A stretch of DNA of 64,000 nucleotides from JBDHWG01 sp046328525 (GCA_046328525.1 JAXLWK010000013.1:1-64000); one strand, 5' to 3'. Numbered from the stretch's first letter, positions 25,800-35,280 are shown. Made by a program: numbers and translations. Notes: a model not told the origin generated them from the sequence alone.

Positions 25800-26973
25800 T
25801 GTCGCCGCAGCCGACGGCTCCTTCGACGCCATCGTCGTCGGGGCCGGGCTGGCGGGGAGCGCCGCCGCCACGCACCTGGCGCGGGCCGGCGCGCGAGTGC
25901 TGCTGCTCGAAGCTGACGCCTTCCCCCACGACCGCCTGTGCGGCGAGTTCCTGTCACCGGAGTCCGCGCCGATGATCGAGCGCCTGGGGGCGGCAGCCGC
26001 CGTCGCCGCGGCCGGGCCGACGCGCATGGGCGAGGCGCGCATCACCTCGCCCGGCGGCGCAGCGTGGTCGAGCCGGCTGCCCACGTCGGCGTTGGGCCTG
26101 AGTCGGCGGGCGCTGGATGCTCTGCTGTTCGAGAATGCGGCGGCGGCGGGCGCTGTCACCCTGGCCCCGGCGCGCGTGACCAACATCGTCACGGCAGCGG
26201 ATGGAACGCGGCGCGTCGCGTACCGCCTGCGCGATGGGGAGACGCGGGAGACGGCGGCCCGCCTCGTGCTCGGCGCGTGGGGCAAGCGCTCGCCGTTGGA
26301 TCGCACCCTGGCGCGGCGCTTCCTGTACCAAGACCACGCCACGTTCGCCCTGAAGGCCCACTACCACGGGCCGCGGATTGGGCCGCGTGTCGAGCTGCAC
26401 ACCTTCGACGGCGGCTACTGCGGCCTGGCCGACGTGGAGGGCGGCAAGGTGAACCTGTGCCTTCTGGCCGAGACGCGCCTCTTGCGGGCGCACGGCGGCG
26501 ACCCGGACGCCTTCGCCCACGCCGTCCTGCCGACGAACCCGGCGCTGGGGGCGTGGCTGGCGCAGGCCGAGCGCATCCACCCGCGCTTCATCGCCATCAG
26601 CCAGATTCCGTTCACGCCGAAGGAGCAGGTGGTGGACGGCGTCCTGCTGCTCGGCGACGCGGCGGGCCTGATCAGCCCGCTGGCCGGCAACGGCATGGCG
26701 ATGGCCCTGGCGGCGGCGGAGATGGCCGCGCCGCTGGCGTTGGCGTTTCTGGATGGGAAGCTATCGCAGACCGAGTTGGAGAGGGAGTACACGCGGTGCT
26801 GGCGGCGGCGCTTCGGGCGGCGGCTGCAGCTGGGTCGCGTCTTGCAGCCGCTCATGTTCCAGCCGCGCACCCTCGCCGTCGGCCTGCGGCTGCTGCGGGC
26901 GGCGCCGTTCGTTGGCCGCGCCCTGGTCGCCGGCACGCGCGAAGCGCCGAGGGCCAACCCCGTCGCAGTTTAG
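25747..26973 (+). CDS. FAD-dependent oxidoreductase (geranylgeranyl-reductase/halogenase-like)
   Basis: 408 residues from the ATG at 25747 (GAGG six bases upstream), overlapping the phosphoesterase gene by 53 bases; TTG 25768 is an alternative. The dinucleotide-binding fold is AIVVGAGLAGSAAATHLARAGARVLLLEAD, and the second FAD motif is LLLGDAAGLISPLAGNGMAMAL. The RLCGEFLSPES segment after the first fold is typical of the geranylgeranyl reductase/FixC-type group B monooxygenase-like family. The substrate is perhaps an isoprenoid or quinone. It is the last gene of the mrfAB unit by overlap. Confidence 0.82.
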   Translation: MPSTSRSLTPTWAHPTSDVAAADGSFDAIVVGAGLAGSAAATHLARAGARVLLLEADAFPHDRLCGEFLSPESAPMIERLGAAAAVAAAGPTRMGEARITSPGGAAWSSRLPTSALGLSRRALDALLFENAAAAGAVTLAPARVTNIVTAADGTRRVAYRLRDGETRETAARLVLGAWGKRSPLDRTLARRFLYQDHATFALKAHYHGPRIGPRVELHTFDGGYCGLADVEGGKVNLCLLAETRLLRAHGGDPDAFAHAVLPTNPALGAWLAQAERIHPRFIAISQIPFTPKEQVVDGVLLLGDAAGLISPLAGNGMAMALAAAEMAAPLALAFLDGKLSQTELEREYTRCWRRRFGRRLQLGRVLQPLMFQPRTLAVGLRLLRAAPFVGRALVAGTREAPRANPVAV

Positions 26974-27122
26974 CTGCGCTCGTCGGCTGTCTTAGTGTCT
27001 GCCTCATATTCGCCTATGACCCGACGAATGAAGTCCGGAGCTACGTCGCCCTATTCCGATTTTGAGTAAATGGTGATAAGGATGATGGCAACCCGGTCCT
27101 ATAATTATACTACCGACAGCCG

Positions 27123-27806
27123 TCAAGTGGGTTCGAGGGTGGCGCGGTGGAGGTGGACAGACTGGGCGACGGCGCGGCCGATGCTGCGCTCCACATCGTC
27201 CACGCGCACGGTGAGCGGGCCGTCGAACGGCGCGACATGGCGCAGCTCGACGCGGGCGCCCGGCAGAAGCCGCAAGTCGCGCAGGTGAACGAGCAGGGCC
27301 GGGTTGTGGGAGGCGACGCGGTAGACGACCGCCGACTGGCCCGGCGCGAGGGAAGCCAACGGCATCTCGGCAATATCGGGCATCTCCCCGTTGGGGCCGG
27401 GGATGGGGTCGCCGTGGGGGCAGGTCTTGGGATAGCCGAGCTGCGCTTCGAGGCGGTTGACGAAATCGGGCGACAGGACGTGCTCCAGCCGGTCCGCCTC
27501 CTCGTCCACTTCCTCCCAGCCGTAGCCCATCCACTGTACCATCATGACCTCGGCCAGGCGGTGGGCGCGCATTACCCGCAGCGCCTCGCCGAGGCCGTGG
27601 TCGGTCAGCGCCATGCCGTGGTACGCGGCGTAGCGAACGAGACCGGCGACGTGCAGCTTGCACGACATGGCGGTCACGGCGGAGGGCGACACGGAGAGCG
27701 CCTCGGCCAGCGCCGACGTGGGCACGGGCGACTGCTTCTTTTCGAGACGGAGCAGCGCCTTGAGGTAATCCTGCATCGTGGCGGTTGCAGTGGGCTTCTC
27801 GGTCAT
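27123..27806 (-). CDS. DtxR/MntR-family metal-dependent transcriptional regulator
   Basis: 227 residues. An N-terminal winged helix (MQDYLKALLRLEKK...TSALAEALSVSPSAVTAMSCKL), a dimerisation helix with metal ligands (HRLAEVMMVQWMGYGWEEVDEEADRLEH) and the TCPHGDPIP signature at about 128-136 mark the iron/manganese-sensing DtxR family. Residues about 150-227 are a FeoA/SH3-like domain. It would repress metal-uptake or redox genes when Fe(II) or Mn(II) is bound. No transporter gene is adjacent. A strong consensus promoter drives it (27849-27877). Confidence 0.9.
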   Translation of the reverse strand: MTEKPTATATMQDYLKALLRLEKKQSPVPTSALAEALSVSPSAVTAMSCKLHVAGLVRYAAYHGMALTDHGLGEALRVMRAHRLAEVMMVQWMGYGWEEVDEEADRLEHVLSPDFVNRLEAQLGYPKTCPHGDPIPGPNGEMPDIAEMPLASLAPGQSAVVYRVASHNPALLVHLRDLRLLPGARVELRHVAPFDGPLTVRVDDVERSIGRAVAQSVHLHRATLEPT

Positions 27807-27848
27807 AGGCTCTCTAGGCCTGGTACGGGTTATGCTCAGGCACAGCGA

Positions 27849-27877
27849 ATTATACCGCCGCGCGACGATTCGCGCAA
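27849..27877 (-). promoter_or_regulatory. Consensus sigma-70-type promoter of the DtxR-family gene
   Basis: On the minus strand TTGCGC (27872-27877) and TATAAT (27849-27854) are separated by exactly 17 bases, 43 bases upstream of the regulator's ATG. Confidence 0.7.
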
Positions 27878-27914
27878 CAATAAAGATGACGCTCTTCTTA
27901 GAAAGTGAGGTCGT

Positions 27915-28235
27915 ATGACAGGCGCGCCTTTTGTCTATCTGCCCGATGTCGCCGCGATGGTGAACGTCGTTCCTGACGGCATCCTGAGCCGCACCGTGTC
28001 CCGGACGGACAAGGTGACGGCGGTTGTGTTCGGCTTCGGCGCCGGGCAGGAGCTGTCGGAGCACACGTCGGCGAAGGCCGCCATCATCCAGGTGTTGCAG
28101 GGCCAGGCGGAGATCAGCCTCGGCGGCGAGACGTTCGAGGTGGGGCCGGGGTCGCTGATCGAGATGACGCCGAACCTGACCCACCGCGTCTTCGCCGTGA
28201 CCGACATGATCATGCTGCTGCTCCTGTTGCAGTGA
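27915..28235 (+). CDS. Small cupin-domain protein
   Basis: 106 residues, single-domain beta-barrel cupin. Motif 1 region GFGAGQELSEHTSAKAAIIQVLQGQAEI and motif 2 PGSLIEMTPNLTHRVFAV provide two His and a Glu as likely metal ligands. TGAGG precedes the ATG. It is divergent from the DtxR-family gene over a 108-base gap, so metal-dependent control is conceivable. The chemical role cannot be deduced. Confidence 0.85.
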   Translation: MTGAPFVYLPDVAAMVNVVPDGILSRTVSRTDKVTAVVFGFGAGQELSEHTSAKAAIIQVLQGQAEISLGGETFEVGPGSLIEMTPNLTHRVFAVTDMIMLLLLLQ

Positions 28236-28268
28236 ACTCAAGACCGGACTCAGGGCTTGCTCCTGTGG

Positions 28269-28274
28269 TATAAT
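28269..28274 (+). promoter_or_regulatory. Putative -10 box upstream of the PIN relic
   Basis: TATAAT lies 43 bases before the ATG at 28317. No convincing -35 element is seen. Confidence 0.35.
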
Positions 28275-28316
28275 TGCTGGAATGTCTTGCGAAAGGTGCG
28301 AATACCTCTAGGACGC

Positions 28317-28493
28317 ATGAACTCCATCTTCGTGGATACAAGCTACTGGCTTGCTTTGGAACTTGGTAACGACCAACATCATCAGATTGCTGCCCGTTGC
28401 ATTTCGTTTACGGTCATGGAGAGGCTTGGCATAGACAGAGCGTTCACGTTCGACAAACATTTTGCTCAAGCAGGTTTCCAGGTAGAACCGTGA
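28317..28493 (+). pseudogene. PIN-domain (VapC-like) gene with internal deletion
   Basis: 58 residues. The start MNSIFVDTSYWLALELGNDQHHQIA is the first strand and helix of a PIN ribonuclease, with its first catalytic Asp. The end SFTVMERLGIDRAFTFDKHFAQAGFQ is the last part, with a further acidic residue. The roughly 70 residues normally between them are missing, in frame. A functional PIN fold is not possible. GC is lower than around it, in keeping with a mobile toxin-antitoxin origin. No antitoxin gene is left beside it. Confidence 0.75.
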
Positions 28494-28514
28494 TTTTACA
28501 GGGGGGGTTCTAGA

Positions 28515-30026
28515 GTGCCGCGTTCGCGTTTGATCATGGTGACCGCGTCTATCATGTTGGGCCTGGCCCTCGCCGCCATCGAGGCGACCGTCGTCAGCAC
28601 CGCCATGCCCACCATTATCTCGCAGCTCGGTGGCCTGGCCGAGTACGGTTGGGTGTTCTCGGTGTACGCCCTCACCAGCGCCGTCATGACGCCCATCTTC
28701 GGCAAGCTCTCGGACCTGTACGGTCGGCGGCCGGTGTTCCTCGCCGGCATGGCAATCTTCCTCGTCGGCTCCGCCCTCAGCGGGCTGTCCCAGTCCATGA
28801 ACCAGCTCATCATCTTTCGCGCCATCCAGGGTGTTGGGGCTGGCGCCCTCATCCCCCTCTCGTTCACCATCGCCGGCGACATCTTCACCGTCGAGGAGCG
28901 CACCCGCGTCCAGGGCCTGTTTTCCGGCGTGTGGGGCGTGGCGAGCCTGGTCGGCCCGGTGATCGGCGGTTTGCTGGTGCAGTACGCCTCGTGGCGCTGG
29001 GTGTTCTACGTCAACATCCCGCTGGGCCTGCTGGCGATGGGCATGGTCTGGTTCGGGCTGACCGAGCCGGCCGCGCATCGCGGCCGGGTTCAGATTGACT
29101 ACCTGGGCGCGCTGACCCTGAGTCTGAGCGTCGTCGCTCTGCTCCTCGCCGTCATGGAAGGCGGCAACCTGTGGCCGTGGGCGTCGCCGCAAACGGCCCT
29201 ACTGCTGCTCGTCGCCGTCGCCTCGCTGCTGGTCTTCGTGCGCATCGAGCGGCGCGCGCCCGAGCCGCTCATCCCGCTGAGTCTGTTCCACGACCGTGTG
29301 TTCAACGTCGCCGCCAGCCAGGGCTTCCTGACCGGGTTCGCCCTGTTCGGCAGCTCCGCCTTTATTCCGCTGTTCGCCCAGGCCGTCCTCGGCAAGACGC
29401 CGGCCGAAGCGGGCCTGATCCTGACGCCGCAGATCATCGGCTGGGTCATCGCCAGCACGGCGGGCGCGCCGTTCATTCTGCGCGTCGGCTACCGCCCCGT
29501 TCTGCTGGCCGGCATGACGGCGATGACCATTGGCTCATTCATGATGGCGCGCCTGAGCATGGACACGACGGTGCCGTACCTCATCTTCGCCCAATTCCTG
29601 GCCGGCGCCGGCATGGGTATCTCGGTGACGGCCCTGCTCATCGCCGCCCAGAACCGCGTGACCCGGTCGCGGATGGGCGCGACGACCTCCACCTTGACCT
29701 TCAGCCGCAGCCTCGGCGGCACCATCGGCGTGAGCATCATGGGCGCAGTCCTGGCTGCCCTCTTGCTGGGCGGCATGCAGAGCCACGGCGGCGGTCTGTC
29801 CGTGACGCCGGAACAGCTCCTCGACCCCATCGCCTCCAAGCTCATCCCCCCGACGGCCCTGGAGCCACTGCGCGAGATTCTCGTCCTGGCGATCCAGCCG
29901 GTGTTCGTCATCGCAGCCGTGGCGACGGCGCTCGGCCTGGTGGTCTCGTTCTTTATGCCGCCCGGCTCAGTGCGGGAGCTGGCGACAGAGCCAACGGGCG
30001 TGGAACTCGCCGCGCCGCTGGAGTAG
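28515..30026 (+). CDS. MFS drug-efflux transporter, DHA2 (EmrB/QacA) type
   Basis: 503 residues, GTG start after a G-run ribosome site. About 14 membrane helices. The early helix AAIEATVVSTAMPTIISQLGG and the loop GKLSDLYGRRPVFLAGM (motif A) are typical. Motif C (GVWGVASLVGPVIGGLLVQYASWRWVFYVN) marks a proton antiporter of the 14-helix family. It would export hydrophobic or cationic compounds across the inner membrane. The rqcH-like gene starts 3 bases later, so the two may be co-transcribed although functionally unrelated. Confidence 0.88.
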   Translation: MPRSRLIMVTASIMLGLALAAIEATVVSTAMPTIISQLGGLAEYGWVFSVYALTSAVMTPIFGKLSDLYGRRPVFLAGMAIFLVGSALSGLSQSMNQLIIFRAIQGVGAGALIPLSFTIAGDIFTVEERTRVQGLFSGVWGVASLVGPVIGGLLVQYASWRWVFYVNIPLGLLAMGMVWFGLTEPAAHRGRVQIDYLGALTLSLSVVALLLAVMEGGNLWPWASPQTALLLLVAVASLLVFVRIERRAPEPLIPLSLFHDRVFNVAASQGFLTGFALFGSSAFIPLFAQAVLGKTPAEAGLILTPQIIGWVIASTAGAPFILRVGYRPVLLAGMTAMTIGSFMMARLSMDTTVPYLIFAQFLAGAGMGISVTALLIAAQNRVTRSRMGATTSTLTFSRSLGGTIGVSIMGAVLAALLLGGMQSHGGGLSVTPEQLLDPIASKLIPPTALEPLREILVLAIQPVFVIAAVATALGLVVSFFMPPGSVRELATEPTGVELAAPLE

Positions 30027-30029
30027 GCA

Positions 30030-31736
30030 ATGCCCCTCGACGCCTTGACACTGGCGGCGCTGGCCGACGAGCTGCGCGATTCGCTCGTCGGCGGGCGCGT
30101 GCAAGCTGTCGTGCCTGTGAACCCGCTGACCCTGGCGCTGGAAATCTACCACGGGCGGCGCGACTACCTGCTCCTCTCGGCCGACCCGCAAACCGCCCGC
30201 GTTCACCTGACCGAGGAGAAGGGCCGGCGCGGCGTCGAGAAAGAAACGCCGTTCCTGCTCATGGCGCGCAAGTACCTCAAGGGCGCGCGGCTCGCGGCGA
30301 TCTCGACGCCGAAGTGGGAGCGCATCATCGTCCTCGATTTCGAGGGGGCCGAGGGGCCGTCCCGCTTGGTGGCCGAGATCATGGGCCGCCTGAGCAACCT
30401 CATCCTGCTCGACGCATCGAACACCATCCGCGACAGCCTTCGGCGCATCACGCCGGAGATGACCCGCGCCCGCGTCGTCCTGCCCCGCCAGCCGTACATC
30501 CCGCCGCCGCCCATCGAGCGGCCCGCGCCGGACGAGGTCGCCGCGCCGCAGATCGAGCTATTGCTGGCCGGGGCGGCGGCGGACCGCCCCGTGTGGCGGA
30601 CGCTGCTGGGCGGCCTGCGTGGCCTCAGCCCGCTGGCCGCGCGCGAGATCGCGCATCGTGCTCTGGGCGACGCCGAGGCGACGGTCGGCGAGGTCGAGCG
30701 CCTGTCCACGATTCTGACGGCCATGCGCGAAGTGTGCGGCCCGCTCGTCGCGGACGGCGGCGACTGGGCGCCGAGCCAGGTGCGCGAGGATGACGCCGTG
30801 GTGGAGTTCGCGCCCTACGCCCTCACCCACCTGGGCGGCGAGCCAGCGCCGAGCCTGAGCGACGCCGTCGCCGCGTTCTACAGCCGCCAGGTCGGGCGGG
30901 ATTCCTACGCGGCGGCGCGGCGGCGGGTGCAAGCCCTGCTCGACGCGGCGATAGAGCGCGCCGAGCGCCAGCGCGCCGCCCTGGAGCGCGAGGTGCTGCC
31001 GACGGAGACGCTCGAACAGCGGCGCGTGTGGGGCGAGTGGCTGCTGGCCTACGCCGCGAGCGTTTCGCCGGGCGCGCGCGAGTTCACCATTGCCGACACG
31101 GGCGAGGGGCCGCTGACGATCCCCCTGGACCCGACGCTGACGGCGGTGGAGAACGCGCAGCGCATGTTCCGCGACTACGAGCGGTCGAAGCGCGCCGCCG
31201 CCGACATCGAGATGCGGCGGGAGAGCGTGGACATCGGCCTGGCAATGCTGCGGCAGCTCGCCACGGACCTGGCGCTGGCCGAGAACCGGCCGGAGATTGA
31301 CGCGGTGCACGCCCAGGTGGCGGCGCTGGTCGGCGAGCGCCCCCCGACGACACGCGGCGGAGCCCGGCCGGCCCCGCCCATCGAGGTTACGTCGCCGGAC
31401 GGGCTGACCATCCTGGTGGGGCGCAACAGCCGCCAGAATGAGCACGTGACGTTCGAGCGCGCCGCCGGCCACGACCTGTGGCTGCACGCCCGCGCCGTCC
31501 CCGGCGCCCATGTCATCGTCAAGACCGAGGGCCACCCCGCGCTGGAGACAACAGTCGAGGCGGCGGCGAGTCTGGCGGCGTACTACTCGGCGGCGCGCGG
31601 CTCGACGAGCGTGGCGGTGGACGTGACCGAGGTGCGGCGGGTGCGGCGGCTGAAGGGCGGCGGGCCGGGGCTGGTGACGTACAGCGGGGAACGCACGCTG
31701 CACGTCGCGCCGCGCGCCGCCGACGAATTTGAGTAG
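30030..31736 (+). CDS. rqcH: RqcH/Rqc2-type NFACT protein (ribosome-associated quality control)
   Basis: 568 residues, the usual size. NFACT-N at about 1-240 (LADELRDSLVGGRVQAVVP, MGRLSNLILLD), a central helix-hairpin-helix and coiled coil at about 240-440, and NFACT-R at about 445-560 (SPDGLTILVGRNSRQNEHVTF, HDLWLHARAVPGAHVI). In bacteria RqcH binds split 50S subunits with stalled peptidyl-tRNA and adds C-terminal alanine tails. The GGAG ribosome site lies in the end of the MFS gene. Older annotations call this family fibronectin-binding protein. Confidence 0.92.
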   Translation: MPLDALTLAALADELRDSLVGGRVQAVVPVNPLTLALEIYHGRRDYLLLSADPQTARVHLTEEKGRRGVEKETPFLLMARKYLKGARLAAISTPKWERIIVLDFEGAEGPSRLVAEIMGRLSNLILLDASNTIRDSLRRITPEMTRARVVLPRQPYIPPPPIERPAPDEVAAPQIELLLAGAAADRPVWRTLLGGLRGLSPLAAREIAHRALGDAEATVGEVERLSTILTAMREVCGPLVADGGDWAPSQVREDDAVVEFAPYALTHLGGEPAPSLSDAVAAFYSRQVGRDSYAAARRRVQALLDAAIERAERQRAALEREVLPTETLEQRRVWGEWLLAYAASVSPGAREFTIADTGEGPLTIPLDPTLTAVENAQRMFRDYERSKRAAADIEMRRESVDIGLAMLRQLATDLALAENRPEIDAVHAQVAALVGERPPTTRGGARPAPPIEVTSPDGLTILVGRNSRQNEHVTFERAAGHDLWLHARAVPGAHVIVKTEGHPALETTVEAAASLAAYYSAARGSTSVAVDVTEVRRVRRLKGGGPGLVTYSGERTLHVAPRAADEFE

Positions 31737-31793
31737 AATTAGGGTCGGGACTTATCCCGTGACTCTTATTGATGCTGCCATCGAGGAGGATGT

Positions 31794-32957
31794 ATGCAGA
31801 CTGCCGAGCGAATGAGCCGGCTGGGGACCGAGACGGCGTTCAAAGTCCTGGCCAAAGCGAAGGCCCTGGAAGCCCAGGGCCGCGAGGTGATTCACCTGGA
31901 GATTGGTGAGCCGGACTTCGATACGCCGGCCAACATTATTGACGCCGGGGTACGGGCGCTCCAGTCCGGCTATACCCACTACACGCCGGCGGCCGGCATT
32001 CCGCAGTTCCGCCAGGCCATCGCCGAGTACATCGGCGGCACGCGGGGCATCCAGGTCGAGCCGAACATGGTCGTCGTGACGCCGGGGGGGAAGCCGGTCA
32101 TGTTCTACGCCCTGCTGGCGCTGACGCAGGCGGGGGATGAGGTGCTCTATCCCAACCCCGGCTTCCCGATCTACGAATCGATGATCAACTTCGCCGGCGC
32201 GACGCCCGTGCCGATGCCGCTGACCATCCAGAACAACTTCCGCCTCGACCTCGATCACGTCCGCGACAGCATCACGCCGCGCACGCGCATGATCATCCTC
32301 AACTCGCCGGCCAACCCGACCGGCGGCGTGATGACGGAAGATGATATCAAGACGCTGGCGGAGATCCTGGCCGACCGCCCGGACATCATTATCCTGTCCG
32401 ACGAGATCTACAGCCGCATCATCTACGACGGCGCGCACCACAGCATCGCCAGCCTGCCCGGCTTCCAGGACCGCACCATCATCCTCGACGGCTTCTCCAA
32501 GACGTATGCGATGACCGGCTGGCGGCTCGGCTACGGCGTCATGCGGCCGGACATCGCCGAGGTCGTCACGCAGCTCATGATCAACTCCAACTCGTGCACC
32601 GCCGCGTTCACCCAGATCGCGGGCATCGAGGCGCTGACGGGGCCGCAGGCGAGCGTAGATACGATGAACGCGGCGTTCCTCGAGCGGCGCGGTGTCATCG
32701 TCGAGGGCCTGAACAGCATCCCCGGCGTCAAGTGCGCCATGCCCCAGGGCGCGTTCTACGCCTTCCCCAACATCGAGGGGACGGGGCGCTCGTCGGAGCA
32801 GTTGGCCGAGGACCTGCTGCAAAAGGGCGGCGTGGCGTGCCTGTCCGGAACGTCGTTCGGCCGCTATGGCCAGGGCTACCTGCGCCTGTCCTACGCCAAC
32901 TCGCTGCCAAACATCTGCAAGGCGCTGGACCGCATCGCCGAGGTGCTCAACGGCTAA
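31794..32957 (+). CDS. Class I/II pyridoxal-phosphate aminotransferase
   Basis: 387 residues, ATG with GAGGAGGA just upstream. Fold-type I PLP enzyme: NSPANPTGGV (Asn contacting the cofactor), DEIYSRIIYDG and the Schiff-base Lys236 in LDGFSKTYAMTGWRLGYG. Closest in layout to aspartate/aromatic aminotransferases of the AspC/PatA type. It transfers amino groups between an amino acid and 2-oxoglutarate in the cytoplasm; the exact substrate cannot be read. Confidence 0.9.
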   Translation: MQTAERMSRLGTETAFKVLAKAKALEAQGREVIHLEIGEPDFDTPANIIDAGVRALQSGYTHYTPAAGIPQFRQAIAEYIGGTRGIQVEPNMVVVTPGGKPVMFYALLALTQAGDEVLYPNPGFPIYESMINFAGATPVPMPLTIQNNFRLDLDHVRDSITPRTRMIILNSPANPTGGVMTEDDIKTLAEILADRPDIIILSDEIYSRIIYDGAHHSIASLPGFQDRTIILDGFSKTYAMTGWRLGYGVMRPDIAEVVTQLMINSNSCTAAFTQIAGIEALTGPQASVDTMNAAFLERRGVIVEGLNSIPGVKCAMPQGAFYAFPNIEGTGRSSEQLAEDLLQKGGVACLSGTSFGRYGQGYLRLSYANSLPNICKALDRIAEVLNG

Positions 32958-32958
32958 C

Positions 32959-35193
32959 GTGAGCCGACCGAGTCCGGACCCTGCCCCTCCCCCCTCTCCC
33001 GTTCTGGGAGAGGGGCAGGGGGTCAGGGGCATACGCCGCCTCCTGCCAACCCTCCTCGCCCTGTTCGCCCTGTTCGCCCTGGCCGTCGCTCTGTCTTGGC
33101 CGATGGCCCGCGACTTCACGACGAAGGTACTGAGCGACGGGGAGATGGACATCCCGCTCAACATCTGGGTGCTCTGGCACGCCAAAGAGGCGCTGCTCGG
33201 GCATCAGCCGCTCCTCTATGCCAACCTGCTATACTACCCCGTCGGCACGTCCATGCTGACGCAAAGCCCCGGCCCCCTGCTAGGCCTGCTCGCCCTCCCG
33301 TTCTGGGGCTTTGGCGCGGCGGCGGCGTACAACGCCACGCTCCTGCTGGCGCTATGGCTGTCCGGCGTCAGCATGTACCTCCTGGCGCGGGACCTGGGCC
33401 TGGACCGTCTCGTCGCTCTGTTTAGCGCGGCGGTGCTGATGGCCGCGCCCATGGTGCTTGGCGGCCTGCCGGTACACATGGATAAGGTGTTCATCGCCCT
33501 GCTGCCCCTGGCGCTCCTGGCATGGCGGCGCGCGCTCGACCCGGCGCGGAGCGTCGGCTGGGTCGCCGTCACCGCCGTCATTGTGTTGCTCACCCTGCTT
33601 CACGGCGGCTGGCACTTCATCCAGGTGATGCTGGCAATCGCGTTCTTCGGGGCCGCGGCCTGGCTGGAGCCGCCCGAAAAGCGCGGACGCCTGGGCCGGC
33701 GGCAGCTTCTGTTCCTGTTCTTCGTCGCCGTGTACGTCGGCCCCTTCCTGTTCGCGACGTTGCGCGCGGCAAGCAGCGCGCAGATTTCCCTCGACCGCAC
33801 GGAGGCCGCCTTCCGCCTCCAGCCGGATGCCATCCAGTTTCTGCTGCCGGCGGGCTTCAGCCGGCTGCTGGGCGAGCCGACCCTTGACCTGCTGGCCGCG
33901 TACAAGATCCCCTGGACCATCGAGAGCGCCATCGGCCTCGCCTGGGTTCCCCTGGCGCTGGCCGTCGTCGGCCTGGTGACGACGTGGCGGAAGACACGCG
34001 CCTGGGCGCTGCTCCTGGCGCTGTGCATGCTGCTGGCGCTCGGCCCGCAGCTGAGCGTCTTCGGCGAGCGCACGTTCACCAAGTACGACCTGCCCGTCGC
34101 TCTGCCCTACGCCCTGGTCACCAGCCTGCCCGGCCTGTCATTCATGCGCACGCCGGGGCGTTTCATGATGCTTGGCTCGGTCATCCTGGCCGTGCTGGCG
34201 GGCTACGGGCTGGCGTGGCTCGTGGAGCGCCGGCCGCGCTGGCGGCACGCCATCGTCGCCGGGGCGGCGCTCCTGGTACTCATCCCAGCCTGGCCGGTGT
34301 CCTGGCCGCAGGAGGCGCTGCGGCCGCCGCCGGCGTTCTACCAGCAGATCGCGGCGGACCCCGAGCACTACGGCGTGTTCGACCTGCCGCTCCGCACGCG
34401 CCAGCCGTACCCAGAGTGGTGGATTCCGTACACGGTGCGCTACCAGCTCGACCAGATGACCCACGGCAAGGGCATCGCGGCCGGCTACCTCTCGTTCGTC
34501 TACCGCGAGCACCCGCTGTTCCCGTGCTGGTACGCCGGCGACCAGACGCCGGGGGATGTGACCATCAACGGGCAGAAGGTGAGCTGTTTCACGAACGCCC
34601 AGTACGAGCTGGCGCGCAACGGCTACCGCTATGTCGTCTTGCACAAGGCGCAGCCGGATTTCCCCGACTTCGACGACCTCAAGCCCGGCTCCTGGATGTA
34701 CAAGGTGTCGCATGCCTTCGTTGACGCGGCCTTGCCGGGCGTCGCGCCCATCGCCGACGACGACATGGTCACGGTATACCCGGTACCGATCAACGCCGCG
34801 CCCATCGCGGTGACGATGGAGATGCGCGACGGCTGGGAAGAGCGCGACAACGGTGAGCGCTGGGCGCAGTCACCGGCGACGCTCTACATCGTCTCGCCCA
34901 CGGCGCAGCCGGCCGTGCTTCAGATCGAGATGGGGCCGATGCACGAAGCGGCCGCGCCCGGTGGCATTGGGTCCGCCGGGCGGCTGCGGGTGCAGCTGGG
35001 CGACGAGACGCAGACGCTGGAGGTCCGCGCGGGGGAGACGGTGGACGTGCCGCTGAGCCTGGCGGCGGGCGGGCAGACGGTGACACTGACGTTGGAGGCG
35101 GGGAGCTTCCGGCCGGCCGACTACGGCATGGAGGACACGCGGGCGTTAAGCTTCGCCGTGCGCGGCCTCAACCTCGCAACAGCCGCGCAATAA
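32959..35193 (+). CDS. Large multi-spanning membrane protein, GT-C/YfhO-like
   Basis: 744 residues from the GTG two bases after the aminotransferase stop. About residues 25-480 have around 10-11 membrane helices with a first loop DGEMDIPLNIWVLWHAKEALL. The acidic residues in that loop and the following LYYPVG..M pattern are typical of GT-C-fold glycosyltransferases that use lipid-linked sugars. The remainder (about 480-744) is an extracytoplasmic beta-rich domain. The first 24 residues (PSPDPAPPPSPVLGEGQGV) come from a palindromic repeat rather than family sequence. The sugar acceptor is unknown. Confidence 0.7.
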   Translation: MSRPSPDPAPPPSPVLGEGQGVRGIRRLLPTLLALFALFALAVALSWPMARDFTTKVLSDGEMDIPLNIWVLWHAKEALLGHQPLLYANLLYYPVGTSMLTQSPGPLLGLLALPFWGFGAAAAYNATLLLALWLSGVSMYLLARDLGLDRLVALFSAAVLMAAPMVLGGLPVHMDKVFIALLPLALLAWRRALDPARSVGWVAVTAVIVLLTLLHGGWHFIQVMLAIAFFGAAAWLEPPEKRGRLGRRQLLFLFFVAVYVGPFLFATLRAASSAQISLDRTEAAFRLQPDAIQFLLPAGFSRLLGEPTLDLLAAYKIPWTIESAIGLAWVPLALAVVGLVTTWRKTRAWALLLALCMLLALGPQLSVFGERTFTKYDLPVALPYALVTSLPGLSFMRTPGRFMMLGSVILAVLAGYGLAWLVERRPRWRHAIVAGAALLVLIPAWPVSWPQEALRPPPAFYQQIAADPEHYGVFDLPLRTRQPYPEWWIPYTVRYQLDQMTHGKGIAAGYLSFVYREHPLFPCWYAGDQTPGDVTINGQKVSCFTNAQYELARNGYRYVVLHKAQPDFPDFDDLKPGSWMYKVSHAFVDAALPGVAPIADDDMVTVYPVPINAAPIAVTMEMRDGWEERDNGERWAQSPATLYIVSPTAQPAVLQIEMGPMHEAAAPGGIGSAGRLRVQLGDETQTLEVRAGETVDVPLSLAAGGQTVTLTLEAGSFRPADYGMEDTRALSFAVRGLNLATAAQ
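32979..33029. repeat. Palindromic repeat forming the 5' end of the membrane-protein gene
   Basis: The core CCTCTCCC/GGGAGAGG hairpin sits inside CCCTGCCCC...GGGGCAGGG arms. It is the same family as in the helicase gene (22588-22692). It lies just after the GTG start and is read through in frame. Confidence 0.7.
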
Positions 35194-35280
35194 GAGGGGC
35201 TTGCCACGGAGGCACAGAGGACACAGAGGGAAAGCTGTAATACCAAGCGCGCATAGTACTCCTGCATCGGATTTACGGTA
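35194..35280. repeat. Intergenic, with a dispersed G/A-rich motif
   Basis: It contains CCACGGAGGCACAGAGGACA at 35205, a motif often dispersed in Chloroflexota and cyanobacterial genomes (general knowledge). No gene is seen. Confidence 0.4.
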
